From an uncultured Prevotellaceae bacterium (GTDB taxonomy: Bacteria; Bacteroidota; Bacteroidia; Bacteroidales; Bacteroidaceae), in contig OMXS01000008.1 of assembly GCA_900315095.1 (NCBI GenBank), positions 1 to 64,000 on the forward strand: a stretch of 64,000 bases of DNA. The letters are read 5' to 3'. A model generated the notes under the pieces. That model ran no database searches and was not told where the DNA came from. It saw only the letters and a program-made list of their open reading frames with translations. Numbering within the stretch: the first letter of the stretch is position 1; every line of letters begins with the position of its first letter. The translations under genes were made by a program, and so were the position numbers. Below, piece after piece: positions 47,414 through 55,368 of this stretch.

Positions 47414-48853
47414 CTACCGCCCGAACTTACGCTTAACAAACTCTATGCACTCATCAAGTATCTTGACGTGGAGCGAGCGCATAATGATGAAATAGATGCT
47501 GGCGGCTAGGAATATGCGCAGAAGAAGACGCACCCAAAGTGTGCCCACCGTTGTCGTAACCCATCCCGTGAACACCATCACAGCAGCTGCGACAATGAGG
47601 AAAGGCAGGGTGTCCTTCAGCAGGTGGAACAAACTGTAGCCCGACAGGCGTCTTACAAAGAAATGCCACACAAAGAACCACACGACGAAAAGTGCTGTAT
47701 AGGCCCATACCATAGTCTCGATTCCCTCGCTATGGAGGGCAAGCATCATGCCGATAAGCAGTGCGCAGAGTACTGAGGTGCATCCAAGATAGATACCGCT
47801 GCGCCCTCGGCTAACGATGTATTGCGACAATACAGTACTCAGCGGACCAAAGGCGGCGGCGATGCAGAGCACCCGCAGCAGCATGGCGCTGCCCAGCCAT
47901 TTCTCAGTTATCGTTACAACGATGAATTCTTCGGCGACAAGTGACAGTCCGAACATCAGCGGGAACGACACGAAAGCGGCAAAACGTATCATCTTGCGGA
48001 GCACCCGCAACTGGCGCTGACGGTCGTCCTGAAGGTCAGAGAACACAGGTTGCGCCACTTGTGCCACCATGCCCTGCACTAGCGAAGCGCCCTTCTGGCT
48101 CCAGTTGTAGGCGGTGTTATAGATGCCGACATCGTGTTTTGAGAAGTAACGTCCAAGCAAAATGTTCATTATGTTCACGTTGACGCGCTCCACGATGGTT
48201 GTTATCAGCATCTTCACAGAGAATCGGAACATGCCTTTGATGGGCCTGAAGTCGAAATGAAATGTAGGGCGCCACGGGCTGTAGTGCCAGTTCATAAGCA
48301 TATATACACCTATGAATACCAGTCCTTGAGTGGCAAGTGACCAGTAGGCAAGCCCCTTCCAAGCCATCACGATGCACACGATGCCAGAGAGCAATACCGC
48401 TGTCATCGCCGCCTTTGCTTGCTGCTTGGCTCGCAGGTTCTTGAAAAGCCATGCCGATTGCGCGGTGTTCAGGCTTGCGAGGATTATGCTCAAGAAAGCG
48501 TAACGGCTAAACCATGTAAGTTCGGGGGTATGGTAATATTTCGCGATTAGCGGTGCGCAGAAGAACAGAATGGTGTACATCAGTAATCCCATCAGTATGT
48601 TGAACCAGAACACAGCGTTGTAGTCGCGGTGCGTTGGTTCCTTAATGTTCACCAGAGCAGAACGGAAACCGCTGTCCTGAAGTACCGTAGCCACCTGCGA
48701 GAAGATAGCAATGATAGCCATCATACCATTGTCTTGCGGTGACAGAAGGCGCAGAGTGATGATGCCGAAGATGAATCCCAACAGCTGTTGTACAGTGTTG
48801 TTCATTCCTCCCCAGAACAGTCCTTTTGCGGTTTTTTCCTTTAGAGAATCCAT
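47414..48853 (-). CDS. Polysaccharide flippase, PST/Wzx-like family
   Basis: A 479-residue integral membrane protein with about 12-14 helices. The N-terminus (LKEKTAKGLFWGGMNNTVQQLLGF) is typical of Wzx/PST exporters (MOP superfamily), which move lipid-linked repeat units across the inner membrane. The early NIKEPTHRDYNAVFWFN and ARYF-type loop (LLGRYFSKHDVGIYNTAYNW) match the oligosaccharide-flippase group. It is downstream of, and on the same strand as, the membrane-protein and UbiA genes, with a 21-nt gap, so it probably handles the product of this locus. Confidence 0.9.
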   Translation of the reverse strand: MDSLKEKTAKGLFWGGMNNTVQQLLGFIFGIITLRLLSPQDNGMMAIIAIFSQVATVLQDSGFRSALVNIKEPTHRDYNAVFWFNILMGLLMYTILFFCAPLIAKYYHTPELTWFSRYAFLSIILASLNTAQSAWLFKNLRAKQQAKAAMTAVLLSGIVCIVMAWKGLAYWSLATQGLVFIGVYMLMNWHYSPWRPTFHFDFRPIKGMFRFSVKMLITTIVERVNVNIMNILLGRYFSKHDVGIYNTAYNWSQKGASLVQGMVAQVAQPVFSDLQDDRQRQLRVLRKMIRFAAFVSFPLMFGLSLVAEEFIVVTITEKWLGSAMLLRVLCIAAAFGPLSTVLSQYIVSRGRSGIYLGCTSVLCALLIGMMLALHSEGIETMVWAYTALFVVWFFVWHFFVRRLSGYSLFHLLKDTLPFLIVAAAVMVFTGWVTTTVGTLWVRLLLRIFLAASIYFIIMRSLHVKILDECIEFVKRKFGR

Positions 48854-48874
48854 TTTTTGAGTTACGATGGTAAA

Positions 48875-50311
48875 TTAACTAACCAGGAAACCGATGGTTA
48901 ACCATAGATTATATATGAATAGGTAGACTGTGAGCAGGGCGGTGACGGTGCGCAATGCGATGAGGTATTTGCCCTTGAAATCTCGGAAGGCGAAGGAGAG
49001 GGCAATGGGCAGCGCAAAGAGCCAGTGGGCAGACATGATGTACACCTCGTTGATGCCAAACCCGAGCACCAGATGAATGCCGATGTCGGGAAGTATGAAT
49101 GCCAAGCATAACCACAGGAATCTGCTCCTGCGACCGCACCAGATACCGATGACAAAGAGAAGCACGAGCAATGCCTCCACAACATAGTTGTAAATATGGT
49201 CGTAACGCACGATTACGGGACGCTTGCGGAGCGTGTCTTCCAGCAGATGTTGCTGGTGAAGCTGCATCGACTCGCCAAAAAGGTTTTCCACAGAGGTGTC
49301 CCATCGCGATGTCGTTATGTCGGTCCAACTGGTGAACTCGCCTTTGGCGATGGGCTTACCTTGGTGTGCGAAGACAGGCTTCTTTGCCTCCTCAGCCTTT
49401 CGCTTCTTTGCTTTCACTGCCTGAATGGAGTCGAACATGGCGCGTCGTCGTGCTGTATCAGCAATCGCTATGGTGTCGCAGAAGCGGCGGTAAGCCTTGC
49501 GGTCGGCGTTGGCAGCGCGCTGAGCCTTTATCTGTTTGCGCTGCTGTTCGCGTGGGAAAACATAGAACTGATACTCCCATCGGGCAAAAAACCAGATGGC
49601 AATAGATGGCACTATCACTGCCAGAAGTAAGTGGGCAGGGTGGAAAAAGCCACGCCTGTTTGTGAAGAATGCCGCGATGAACGTCTTTATTCCGTTGCTT
49701 AGCGTGATGCCGGCGGTGACAAGGAAAAGAATGAGTGTTTGCCATACCTTGAACCGCGTGCCCTCTTTCATCTTCTTTCCAGCCGCATATAGCGTTACCA
49801 CCAGCACCATCATAGACACCGCGAAGTGGTCTGGGCAGATGTAGGCCAGCATGATATAGGCGAAGGAGAATGTGAGCAGGGCGAGCAGGGTGGAGTCGAA
49901 CCGTCCAAGACCTATATGCTCGCGGAAGATGCGGAACAAGAAAACAGCGCTGTAGACGAGACATGCGAGAAGAATCACAGCCACAACTATCTGCACGGGA
50001 TTCATCCCTAACGTGTCCATAAACATCTGATTCAGCTGTGAGAATGGCCACGCGAAGAACGCCAGAAGCGGGTGGCGATATACCTGATAGCGCGTGTCCC
50101 ACTGCGAAAGAACCGAGTATGTGATGGGGTCGAAGCCTGAAATGTCGAACTTACCCACATAAAGCCACCAGTAGTCTTTGCCCAATGGTGAGAATGCTTC
50201 CCAGAAACGGCGCACCACGAGAACATGAAGAGCCGTGAAGATAACGAGGAGTATGCCAACAAGCGGCATCTCCTCCCTCTTTATTTTCAGCATTCTCAAG
50301 TATTTCTTCAT
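48875..50311 (-). CDS. Multi-spanning membrane protein with a large charged loop, GT-C-like topology
   Basis: A 478-residue protein with about 8-10 hydrophobic helices, interrupted by a very basic, soluble stretch of about 110 residues (about 245-355; RKQIKAQRAANADRKAYRRF, VKAKKRKAEEAKK). The first loop has WWLYVGKFDISGFDP, and another has YICPDHFAVSMM. It resembles an uncharacterised Bacteroidales family (I believe DUF6080) and has the general layout of polyprenyl-phosphate-sugar glycosyltransferases, but no catalytic motif is certain. It lies between the flippase and the HAD/UbiA genes. Confidence 0.7.
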   Translation of the reverse strand: MKKYLRMLKIKREEMPLVGILLVIFTALHVLVVRRFWEAFSPLGKDYWWLYVGKFDISGFDPITYSVLSQWDTRYQVYRHPLLAFFAWPFSQLNQMFMDTLGMNPVQIVVAVILLACLVYSAVFLFRIFREHIGLGRFDSTLLALLTFSFAYIMLAYICPDHFAVSMMVLVVTLYAAGKKMKEGTRFKVWQTLILFLVTAGITLSNGIKTFIAAFFTNRRGFFHPAHLLLAVIVPSIAIWFFARWEYQFYVFPREQQRKQIKAQRAANADRKAYRRFCDTIAIADTARRRAMFDSIQAVKAKKRKAEEAKKPVFAHQGKPIAKGEFTSWTDITTSRWDTSVENLFGESMQLHQQHLLEDTLRKRPVIVRYDHIYNYVVEALLVLLFVIGIWCGRRSRFLWLCLAFILPDIGIHLVLGFGINEVYIMSAHWLFALPIALSFAFRDFKGKYLIALRTVTALLTVYLFIYNLWLTIGFLVS

Positions 50312-50312
50312 T

Positions 50313-50350
50313 TGGTGTTAAGTGAGGGGTGTTAGGTGCTGTTGATGTCC
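50313..50350. repeat. Intergenic low-complexity repeat (family B, opposite strand)
   Basis: TTGGTGTTAAGTGAGGGGTG then TTAGGTGCTGTTGATG, the complement style of the insertions in CarA and IspD. The rest of the 71-bp gap is T-rich. Confidence 0.55.
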
Positions 50351-50382
50351 AACATATTTTTCCCCTTTTCTATTCTTCTTGT

Positions 50383-50973
50383 TTAACCTTTAAACTCGCG
50401 GTAATGTGACTCGTCAGCGAAGGCAAGCAGTTCGCGGTCTCCACGGCTGTCGCCGTATGCAACGAGGCGATACGACTTGCGGTCGGGATACAACTGTAGC
50501 AGACGTTCCACCTTTTCCTTGCCGTAGCAGTTGCGGGTGAGAAAGCGTCCGGTGAGTTTTCCGTTTATTACTTCTATCTGCGTGCCAGCAATCTCTATGC
50601 CCTCGCGTCCCTGAAAGAACGGACTCACCCAGTTGTCGATGCTTGCGCTGATGATGACAACCTTGCATCCGCGCTGAAGAGCATCATCAACACGTCTCAT
50701 ACCGTCGGCTCTCAGTATGCCGAGATGTTTCTTGGCATAGTCCTCGCAAAGTGCGTTGAAGTCGCCCAAGGTCATCCCTCCGAAGCACATGCGGAACACC
50801 TTCTGCTTCACTTTCCAGTTGGGATAGCGCCTGGCCTTCATCATCAGCAGGTTAGGCGCATGCATTAAGAGCACGCGCATCAACCCTGCCGTGCCACGTT
50901 GGTGGCGTATTATGCCGAGCAGCGAGTCGCTCCGCGTCAGCGTTCCGTCGAAATCGAAGGCATGTATCTCCAT
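50383..50973 (-). CDS. HAD-superfamily phosphatase (subfamily IB-like)
   Basis: A 196-residue HAD hydrolase. Motif I is FDFDGTLTRSDS, motif II is VVIISASID, and motif III/IV lies near KEKVERL (Lys) and YGDSRGDRELL. It has a helical cap of the PSP/IB type. The gene starts 27 nt after the UbiA-like prenyltransferase stop. In the mycobacterial pathway the product of that prenyltransferase needs dephosphorylation, so this enzyme is a good candidate for that step; that role is inference. Confidence 0.88.
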   Translation of the reverse strand: MEIHAFDFDGTLTRSDSLLGIIRHQRGTAGLMRVLLMHAPNLLMMKARRYPNWKVKQKVFRMCFGGMTLGDFNALCEDYAKKHLGILRADGMRRVDDALQRGCKVVIISASIDNWVSPFFQGREGIEIAGTQIEVINGKLTGRFLTRNCYGKEKVERLLQLYPDRKSYRLVAYGDSRGDRELLAFADESHYREFKG

Positions 50974-51000
50974 ATCCTATCTTCTATCTTGCAGCGATTG

Positions 51001-51879
51001 TCACAATATGTAGATTGCAATGAGGAACATGATGCCCCATGCGAGCACCACGAGTTGCATGAATCTGTCGGAGAGCATTATCTTTGTTGGGTCGCCACTC
51101 TTCTTGTCGACCACCGTGATTTGTATGTACCGGAGCAGTCCTATCAGCACAAACAGCGATGTAAGGTAGATGTATTGGCTGCCGGTGCGCGCCTCCACCT
51201 CTGGCGAAACGGTGTACATGATGTAGCACACCAGCGTCACGGCTGCCGTGATGGTGATGGCCTGGTTTATGAAAGTGAGGTTATATCGTATGGTGTTCTT
51301 GCGTGGCGCCACACCGGTTTCCTCCATGCGCACCACGTCGTCGCGCCGCTTGGCGAACGAGAGGAACAAGGTGAGCAGGAACGTCACCATCACTATCCAT
51401 TTACTTAATGGTATGTTGGAGGCAAAACCGCCAGCAAGCAAGCGTAGTACAAAGCCGAACGCCACGACGCACACATCGACAATGGCATACTGTTTCAGGC
51501 GGGCGCAATAGCAGATGTTCAGCACATAATAGCCGAGAAGCACCAGAGCCACCTTATACCAAGCGCTCCCAATAAACACGAGAGGCACGATGCCGAGCAA
51601 GAACATCAGCACCATGAGCATGTAGCCCTGTTGAATGGAAACGGCACCCGAGGCTATCGGGCGGTTGCGTTTCACCGAATGGCGGCGGTCGGCATCAACA
51701 TCGACGATGTCGTTGAAGCAATATACCGACGAGGCAACAAAGCAATAGGCGAAGAATGTGGCCACCACAGGCAGCACGGCATGGCTGTCGGTAAGTGCGC
51801 CGCCGAAGAACACGGGCAGGAAAACGAACAAGTTCTTCAGCCATTGCTTTGGGCGTATAAGTCGGAATATATCCTTCAT
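51001..51879 (-). CDS. UbiA-family prenyltransferase, decaprenyl-phosphate phosphoribosyltransferase-like
   Basis: A 292-residue membrane enzyme with about nine helices. RPKQWLKNLFVFLPVFFGG, YCFNDIVDVDADRRHSVKRN (NDxxD metal motif), RPIASGAVS and DVCVVAFGFVLRLLAGG closely follow the pattern I know from mycobacterial Rv3806c, which joins PRPP to polyprenyl phosphate to give polyprenyl-phospho-ribose-5-phosphate. A -7 box at 51906-51899 and the upstream gene ending at 51950 put the start at 51879 or at an ATG three codons earlier (51888). Neighbours are a HAD phosphatase and, further up, a PAP2 phosphatase. Confidence 0.85.
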   Translation of the reverse strand: MKDIFRLIRPKQWLKNLFVFLPVFFGGALTDSHAVLPVVATFFAYCFVASSVYCFNDIVDVDADRRHSVKRNRPIASGAVSIQQGYMLMVLMFLLGIVPLVFIGSAWYKVALVLLGYYVLNICYCARLKQYAIVDVCVVAFGFVLRLLAGGFASNIPLSKWIVMVTFLLTLFLSFAKRRDDVVRMEETGVAPRKNTIRYNLTFINQAITITAAVTLVCYIMYTVSPEVEARTGSQYIYLTSLFVLIGLLRYIQITVVDKKSGDPTKIMLSDRFMQLVVLAWGIMFLIAIYIL

Positions 51880-51898
51880 AATTATCATTTTTCGTCGG

Positions 51899-51906
51899 CA
51901 AAGATA
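51899..51906 (-). promoter_or_regulatory. -7 box upstream of the UbiA-like gene
   Basis: TATCTTTG on the minus strand in the 70-bp gap after the acyltransferase stop. There is no TTTG at the ideal distance. Confidence 0.5.
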
Positions 51907-51949
51907 CATTATTTTATGGAAAAAAGACGGAAAGGCGCATAAAAAGTTG

Positions 51950-52951
51950 CTATCTCGGCAAAAAACGGGTGATGAAAGCCACCAAATGGTGCAGCACAAA
52001 GGCAAGAGCGAGCGACACAACGATGGTAATTAGCGACGTCAGGACATAGCCGAGGTCGTATTTCTGAATGTTTACGAGAATGAAATGAAGGTGGATGAGA
52101 TAAGCCTCAAGTGAAAGAACTCCCACGAAAGCCATGCCGCGAAGCAGCCAGCGAGGTGCTTTTTCAAGACAATGGGCAAGCAGAAGAGCCAGCGAAATGG
52201 CAAGAGGGATATAAACCATGCGCTCGAGAAACAACGGGAAACGACCGCGCCATGACTCCTCGAACTCAAGACACATCATGAGGCTAAGTACTAGTGTGAG
52301 CAGCAAAAGCCACAAGGAGGAACCCTCTAGGGTGCGCTTCTCTGCAACCAAAGCGCCGAAGTTGATGCCCAAAAGGAATATAGGCACGCGGCTCCAGAAT
52401 ATCTCCACATGACCCACAAGTGAATGGACGGGAGGGTAGTACTGCACCATTACTGCCCAAACCATAGCCACTGCCGGCAGCCATCGCCATGAAGGGTTGC
52501 GGCGGATGAGGCGAAGATAGAACGGGGCAACGAGGTAGAGCGCCATTATAGCAGGTATGAACCAAAACGTGAGGTCGTCGCACCGCCAGAAACTCCAGCC
52601 GAACAGGATGTTCAGAACAAGGTTTAGGATGTCGGGACTATATCCTCCGCCAGGAGTGTTGATGTGGTTCGGGATGTAGAAGAGCATCGCCATGATGAGC
52701 CATGCGGGATAAAGCCTGACGAAACGGCGCCAATAGAAGTGCTTCAGCGACGGCTTCTTCTGCCATGCAAACCAAAGACCGATGCCGCTGAGCAGCAGAA
52801 ATATGTCAACGCCAACGTTGCCGATGCGGTGCAAGGCATAGAAAGTGCTGTGACGGTCCATGCCTACATGGAAGAGCATAACAAAGAGCATTGCCGCCCC
52901 CATCAGTTCGGTGCGGTAGTCACTTAGCGATGAAAAATTTATCTTTGACAT
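51950..52951 (-). CDS. Acyltransferase 3 family membrane protein
   Basis: A 333-residue protein with about ten hydrophobic helices. The family's early DYRTELMGAAMLFVMLFHVG, with the conserved His, is seen, followed by GVDIFLLLSGIGLWFAW. It would O-acetylate a sugar of the surface polysaccharide. The start MSKINFSS (52951) was chosen because the longer frame runs into a 22-bp repeat array that begins at 52990. The gene is part of the minus-strand polysaccharide run. Confidence 0.87.
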   Translation of the reverse strand: MSKINFSSLSDYRTELMGAAMLFVMLFHVGMDRHSTFYALHRIGNVGVDIFLLLSGIGLWFAWQKKPSLKHFYWRRFVRLYPAWLIMAMLFYIPNHINTPGGGYSPDILNLVLNILFGWSFWRCDDLTFWFIPAIMALYLVAPFYLRLIRRNPSWRWLPAVAMVWAVMVQYYPPVHSLVGHVEIFWSRVPIFLLGINFGALVAEKRTLEGSSLWLLLLTLVLSLMMCLEFEESWRGRFPLFLERMVYIPLAISLALLLAHCLEKAPRWLLRGMAFVGVLSLEAYLIHLHFILVNIQKYDLGYVLTSLITIVVSLALAFVLHHLVAFITRFLPR

Positions 52952-52989
52952 TGAGTTATACTTCCATTCATTATCACTCGCGTCCCAAT

Positions 52990-53128
52990 TATGTATCAAT
53001 GAGATTCCAGTTGTATATCAATGAGGTACTCAAATATATACCAATGAGGTACTCAAATATATACCAATGAGGCTCCCATTAGGCATCAATGACACTCTCA
53101 TTAGGCATCATTCGCATTCCCATTAGAC
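52990..53128. repeat. Tandem array of 22/23-bp units between two genes
   Basis: Six units start near 52990, 53012, 53035, 53058, 53080 and 53102 (22, 23, 23, 22, 22 bp), plus a seventh fragment. They share a TATRYATCAATGAGRYWCYCA-like core (for example TATATACCAATGAGG twice; TAGGCATCAATGACACTC). The array fills the gap between the stop of the PAP2 gene and the acyltransferase. Confidence 0.88.
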
Positions 53129-53737
53129 CTAAAGTTTCACCACAAGTTCAAGTCCTGTGGGCGAGACAGATAGCGAATACTGCTCGCGGTCGGGCAAAAT
53201 GAGGCCTCCGATGTAGTAACCCAGCTCTGCGGTGGCTATTCCTATAGCGGCGCCTGTTGCCACATCAATCCAGCGGTGGCGGTTGCGGCGCACACGGTCG
53301 GCGGCTGTGACAGCGGCAACAGTATATGCTCCTACGCCTATCCACGGCGAAACGTGCCAGTACTCCTTAGTCATGATTGTGGCACCAGCGAAGGCTATGG
53401 CGGTGTGTGCTGACGGGAAAGAATGGTTGTCTGTGCCGTCGGGGCGCCTAGAGTTCACCGAATGTTTCAACATATAGCTGATTATTGCGGTGTTTGCGTA
53501 TGTCGCGGTGGTGTTGATGAGCAGGTTTCCCCATTCGCTCTTGCTCTCCACGCCGAACAATTTCAATGCTATGGTAGCGGCAAGAGGCGAGTATTGCAGC
53601 ACGTCATCGATGCCGTCACCGTGGTAACGACTGCTGTTATTCTCGGTGCTGGCGGCGATGTCGGGCGTCGTCGCTTCTTGTGCCATGCCTGAAAAGACGG
53701 CAGTAAAGAACAGTATGGAAAGCAATAATCTTCTCAT
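53129..53737 (-). CDS. PAP2-family membrane phosphatase
   Basis: A 202-residue exported or membrane phosphatase. A signal-like segment (MRRLLLSILFFTAVFSGMAQ) is followed by PAP2 motifs: KHSVNSRRPDG, FPSAHTAIAFAGA (SxxH motif), and RVRRNRHRWIDVATGAAIG (the R-x5-H-x3-D motif). It could dephosphorylate undecaprenyl pyrophosphate or, given the neighbours, a polyprenyl-phospho-sugar. I set the start at 53737 because the -7 box at 53753-53746 lies upstream and the longer frame has no sense as a leader. The mRNA leader would be only a few bases. Confidence 0.88.
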   Translation of the reverse strand: MRRLLLSILFFTAVFSGMAQEATTPDIAASTENNSSRYHGDGIDDVLQYSPLAATIALKLFGVESKSEWGNLLINTTATYANTAIISYMLKHSVNSRRPDGTDNHSFPSAHTAIAFAGATIMTKEYWHVSPWIGVGAYTVAAVTAADRVRRNRHRWIDVATGAAIGIATAELGYYIGGLILPDREQYSLSVSPTGLELVVKL

Positions 53738-53745
53738 TCGGGCTG

Positions 53746-53753
53746 CAAAGGTA
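53746..53753 (-). promoter_or_regulatory. -7 box of the PAP2 gene
   Basis: TACCTTTG eight bases upstream of the ATG at 53737; there is no TTTG at the ideal spacing. Confidence 0.55.
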
Positions 53754-53886
53754 CTCAATTCCAATGAAATAACTATGTAATTTAACTGAATTAACAGAGT
53801 GATTCCAAGAGAAAGGAAATAAAAATCGGCGGAATTGCTGAACAAAACCGCCGAATTTGCTCGGTAAAAACCTTACTTGTAATTGT

Positions 53887-55224
53887 TTATTTCTTGTCTT
53901 TTATCACTCCCACACATAGCGCACCGATAATGAGAAGCACGCCAGCCACAACCATCATGTTGCTCTGCACAGAGCCGACAAGGCTGAGGATTATGCCGCC
54001 AACGAGGGCTGCCACAATCTGAGGAATGCAGATGGTGCCGTTGAAAAGGCCAAGGTAGGCGCCCATGTGACCATATCCCTCAAGGGCATTGGTTACAAAG
54101 GTGAACGGCATAGCAAGCATTGCTGCCCATGCGCAACCGATGAGGAGGAACGGGATGAACTGCATGTACTGATTTGAGAAGAAAGGAACAGAGGCGAAAC
54201 CGATGCCGCCGAGCACGAGAGAGAAGGCATAGGCGAACTTGCGGTTGCCGATTTTGGGGAGTACAGTAGCCCAAATCACACTGCCGATGGCCTGGACGGC
54301 GAAGAGGATTCCCACCCAGTTGCCCGCTTTCTGATATGCCTCGCCCATGGTGGCGTTGGCGTCTGTCATGTCAACACCGAAGCATACGCTGGCGATGGAG
54401 CCGTTGGTGTATGTCCACATGTACATGAATGCTGCCCAACAGAAGAACTGCACCAATCCCACTTTCCAGAATGTAGAGGGCGCGTTCTTAAGAAGCGTAA
54501 TCCAGTTGCCGCTTCCTGAGTCCCCGGAATTGCTCGACTTCGCGTTTTCTTCTGACAGCCCGTTATACTTGGCATAGTCTTCGGGGTTCCATTCCTTCAC
54601 CTTAAGCGTGGTGTAGATGACACAAAGTATGAGGATGGCAGCGCCGATATAGAACGACCATATTACGGAGTCGGGCACTATTCCCTTAGGAGCCTCGTTG
54701 GCAATGCCTATCGCTGTGAAGAAGAAAGGGAACACAAAGCCCACCACAGAACCTGCATTGCAGAGGAAACTCTGTATTGCGTATGCCAAGCCTTTTTGCT
54801 TCTCGTTGACCATGTCGCCAACAAGCATCTTGAAAGGCTGCATCGCCATGTTGATGCTTGTGTCGAGGAACATCAGCGAGATGAGGCCGAATATCATGGC
54901 TGTGCTTACCGCCATGCCGAAGGATCCTGCGTTCGGAAGGAGGCACATCACGGCAACGGCACAGGCAGCGCCCACAAAGAGGTACGGTATTCTGCGCCCG
55001 AAGCGCGTCCATGTCTTGTCACTCAGCGTTCCGATGATAGGCTGCACGATGATTCCCATCAGCGGCGGCAATATCCAGAAGTATGAGAGGTTGTGCGGGT
55101 CGGCTCCTAGCGTTGAGAAAATGCGCGAGATGTTAGCGCTCTGCAATGCGTAGGCGATTTGCACTCCGAAGAATCCGAAACTCAGATTCCATAGTTGCGA
55201 GAATTTTAAATCTGGTTTTTCCAT
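53887..55224 (-). CDS. MFS/GPH-type sugar symporter (SLC45-like)
   Basis: A 445-residue transporter with 12 predicted helices. The start (FSQLWNLSFGFFGVQIAYAL) and the loop GTLSDKTWTRFGRRIPYLFVG are characteristic of the sucrose/maltose-type glycoside symporters of Bacteroidetes. Lying beside a LacI regulator and a SusC/D locus, it probably imports the oligosaccharide released in the periplasm. The substrate, perhaps a maltodextrin-like glucan, is inference. It is transcribed in the same direction as the LacI gene and follows it. Confidence 0.92.
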   Translation of the reverse strand: MEKPDLKFSQLWNLSFGFFGVQIAYALQSANISRIFSTLGADPHNLSYFWILPPLMGIIVQPIIGTLSDKTWTRFGRRIPYLFVGAACAVAVMCLLPNAGSFGMAVSTAMIFGLISLMFLDTSINMAMQPFKMLVGDMVNEKQKGLAYAIQSFLCNAGSVVGFVFPFFFTAIGIANEAPKGIVPDSVIWSFYIGAAILILCVIYTTLKVKEWNPEDYAKYNGLSEENAKSSNSGDSGSGNWITLLKNAPSTFWKVGLVQFFCWAAFMYMWTYTNGSIASVCFGVDMTDANATMGEAYQKAGNWVGILFAVQAIGSVIWATVLPKIGNRKFAYAFSLVLGGIGFASVPFFSNQYMQFIPFLLIGCAWAAMLAMPFTFVTNALEGYGHMGAYLGLFNGTICIPQIVAALVGGIILSLVGSVQSNMMVVAGVLLIIGALCVGVIKDKK

Positions 55225-55330
55225 TTTCTTTGTTTTATTGTTTATTGTTTAATGTTTATCGTTATGTGTTTTGGTTGCGATGGCATCGCAATATACGGGA
55301 CGTGTGCCCTAATAATGATTGTGATGGAAA

Positions 55331-55349
55331 TCCCTCCCTTAGGGAGGGA
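55331..55349. repeat. Intergenic palindrome of family A
   Basis: TCCCTCCCTTAGGGAGGGA, an intergenic relative of the insertions in gltD and asnB. The remaining gap (55225-55368) has a T-rich TTTATTGTTTATTGTTTAA repeat just upstream of the symporter gene. Confidence 0.7.
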
Positions 55350-55368
55350 CATAGAGTGGGCGGTTTCC

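Noticed and set aside
52990-53128. Possible CRISPR array
   Set aside because: Units of 22-23 bp follow each other directly with no unique spacers, and no cas gene is near. The same holds for the arrays at 27780 and 34721.
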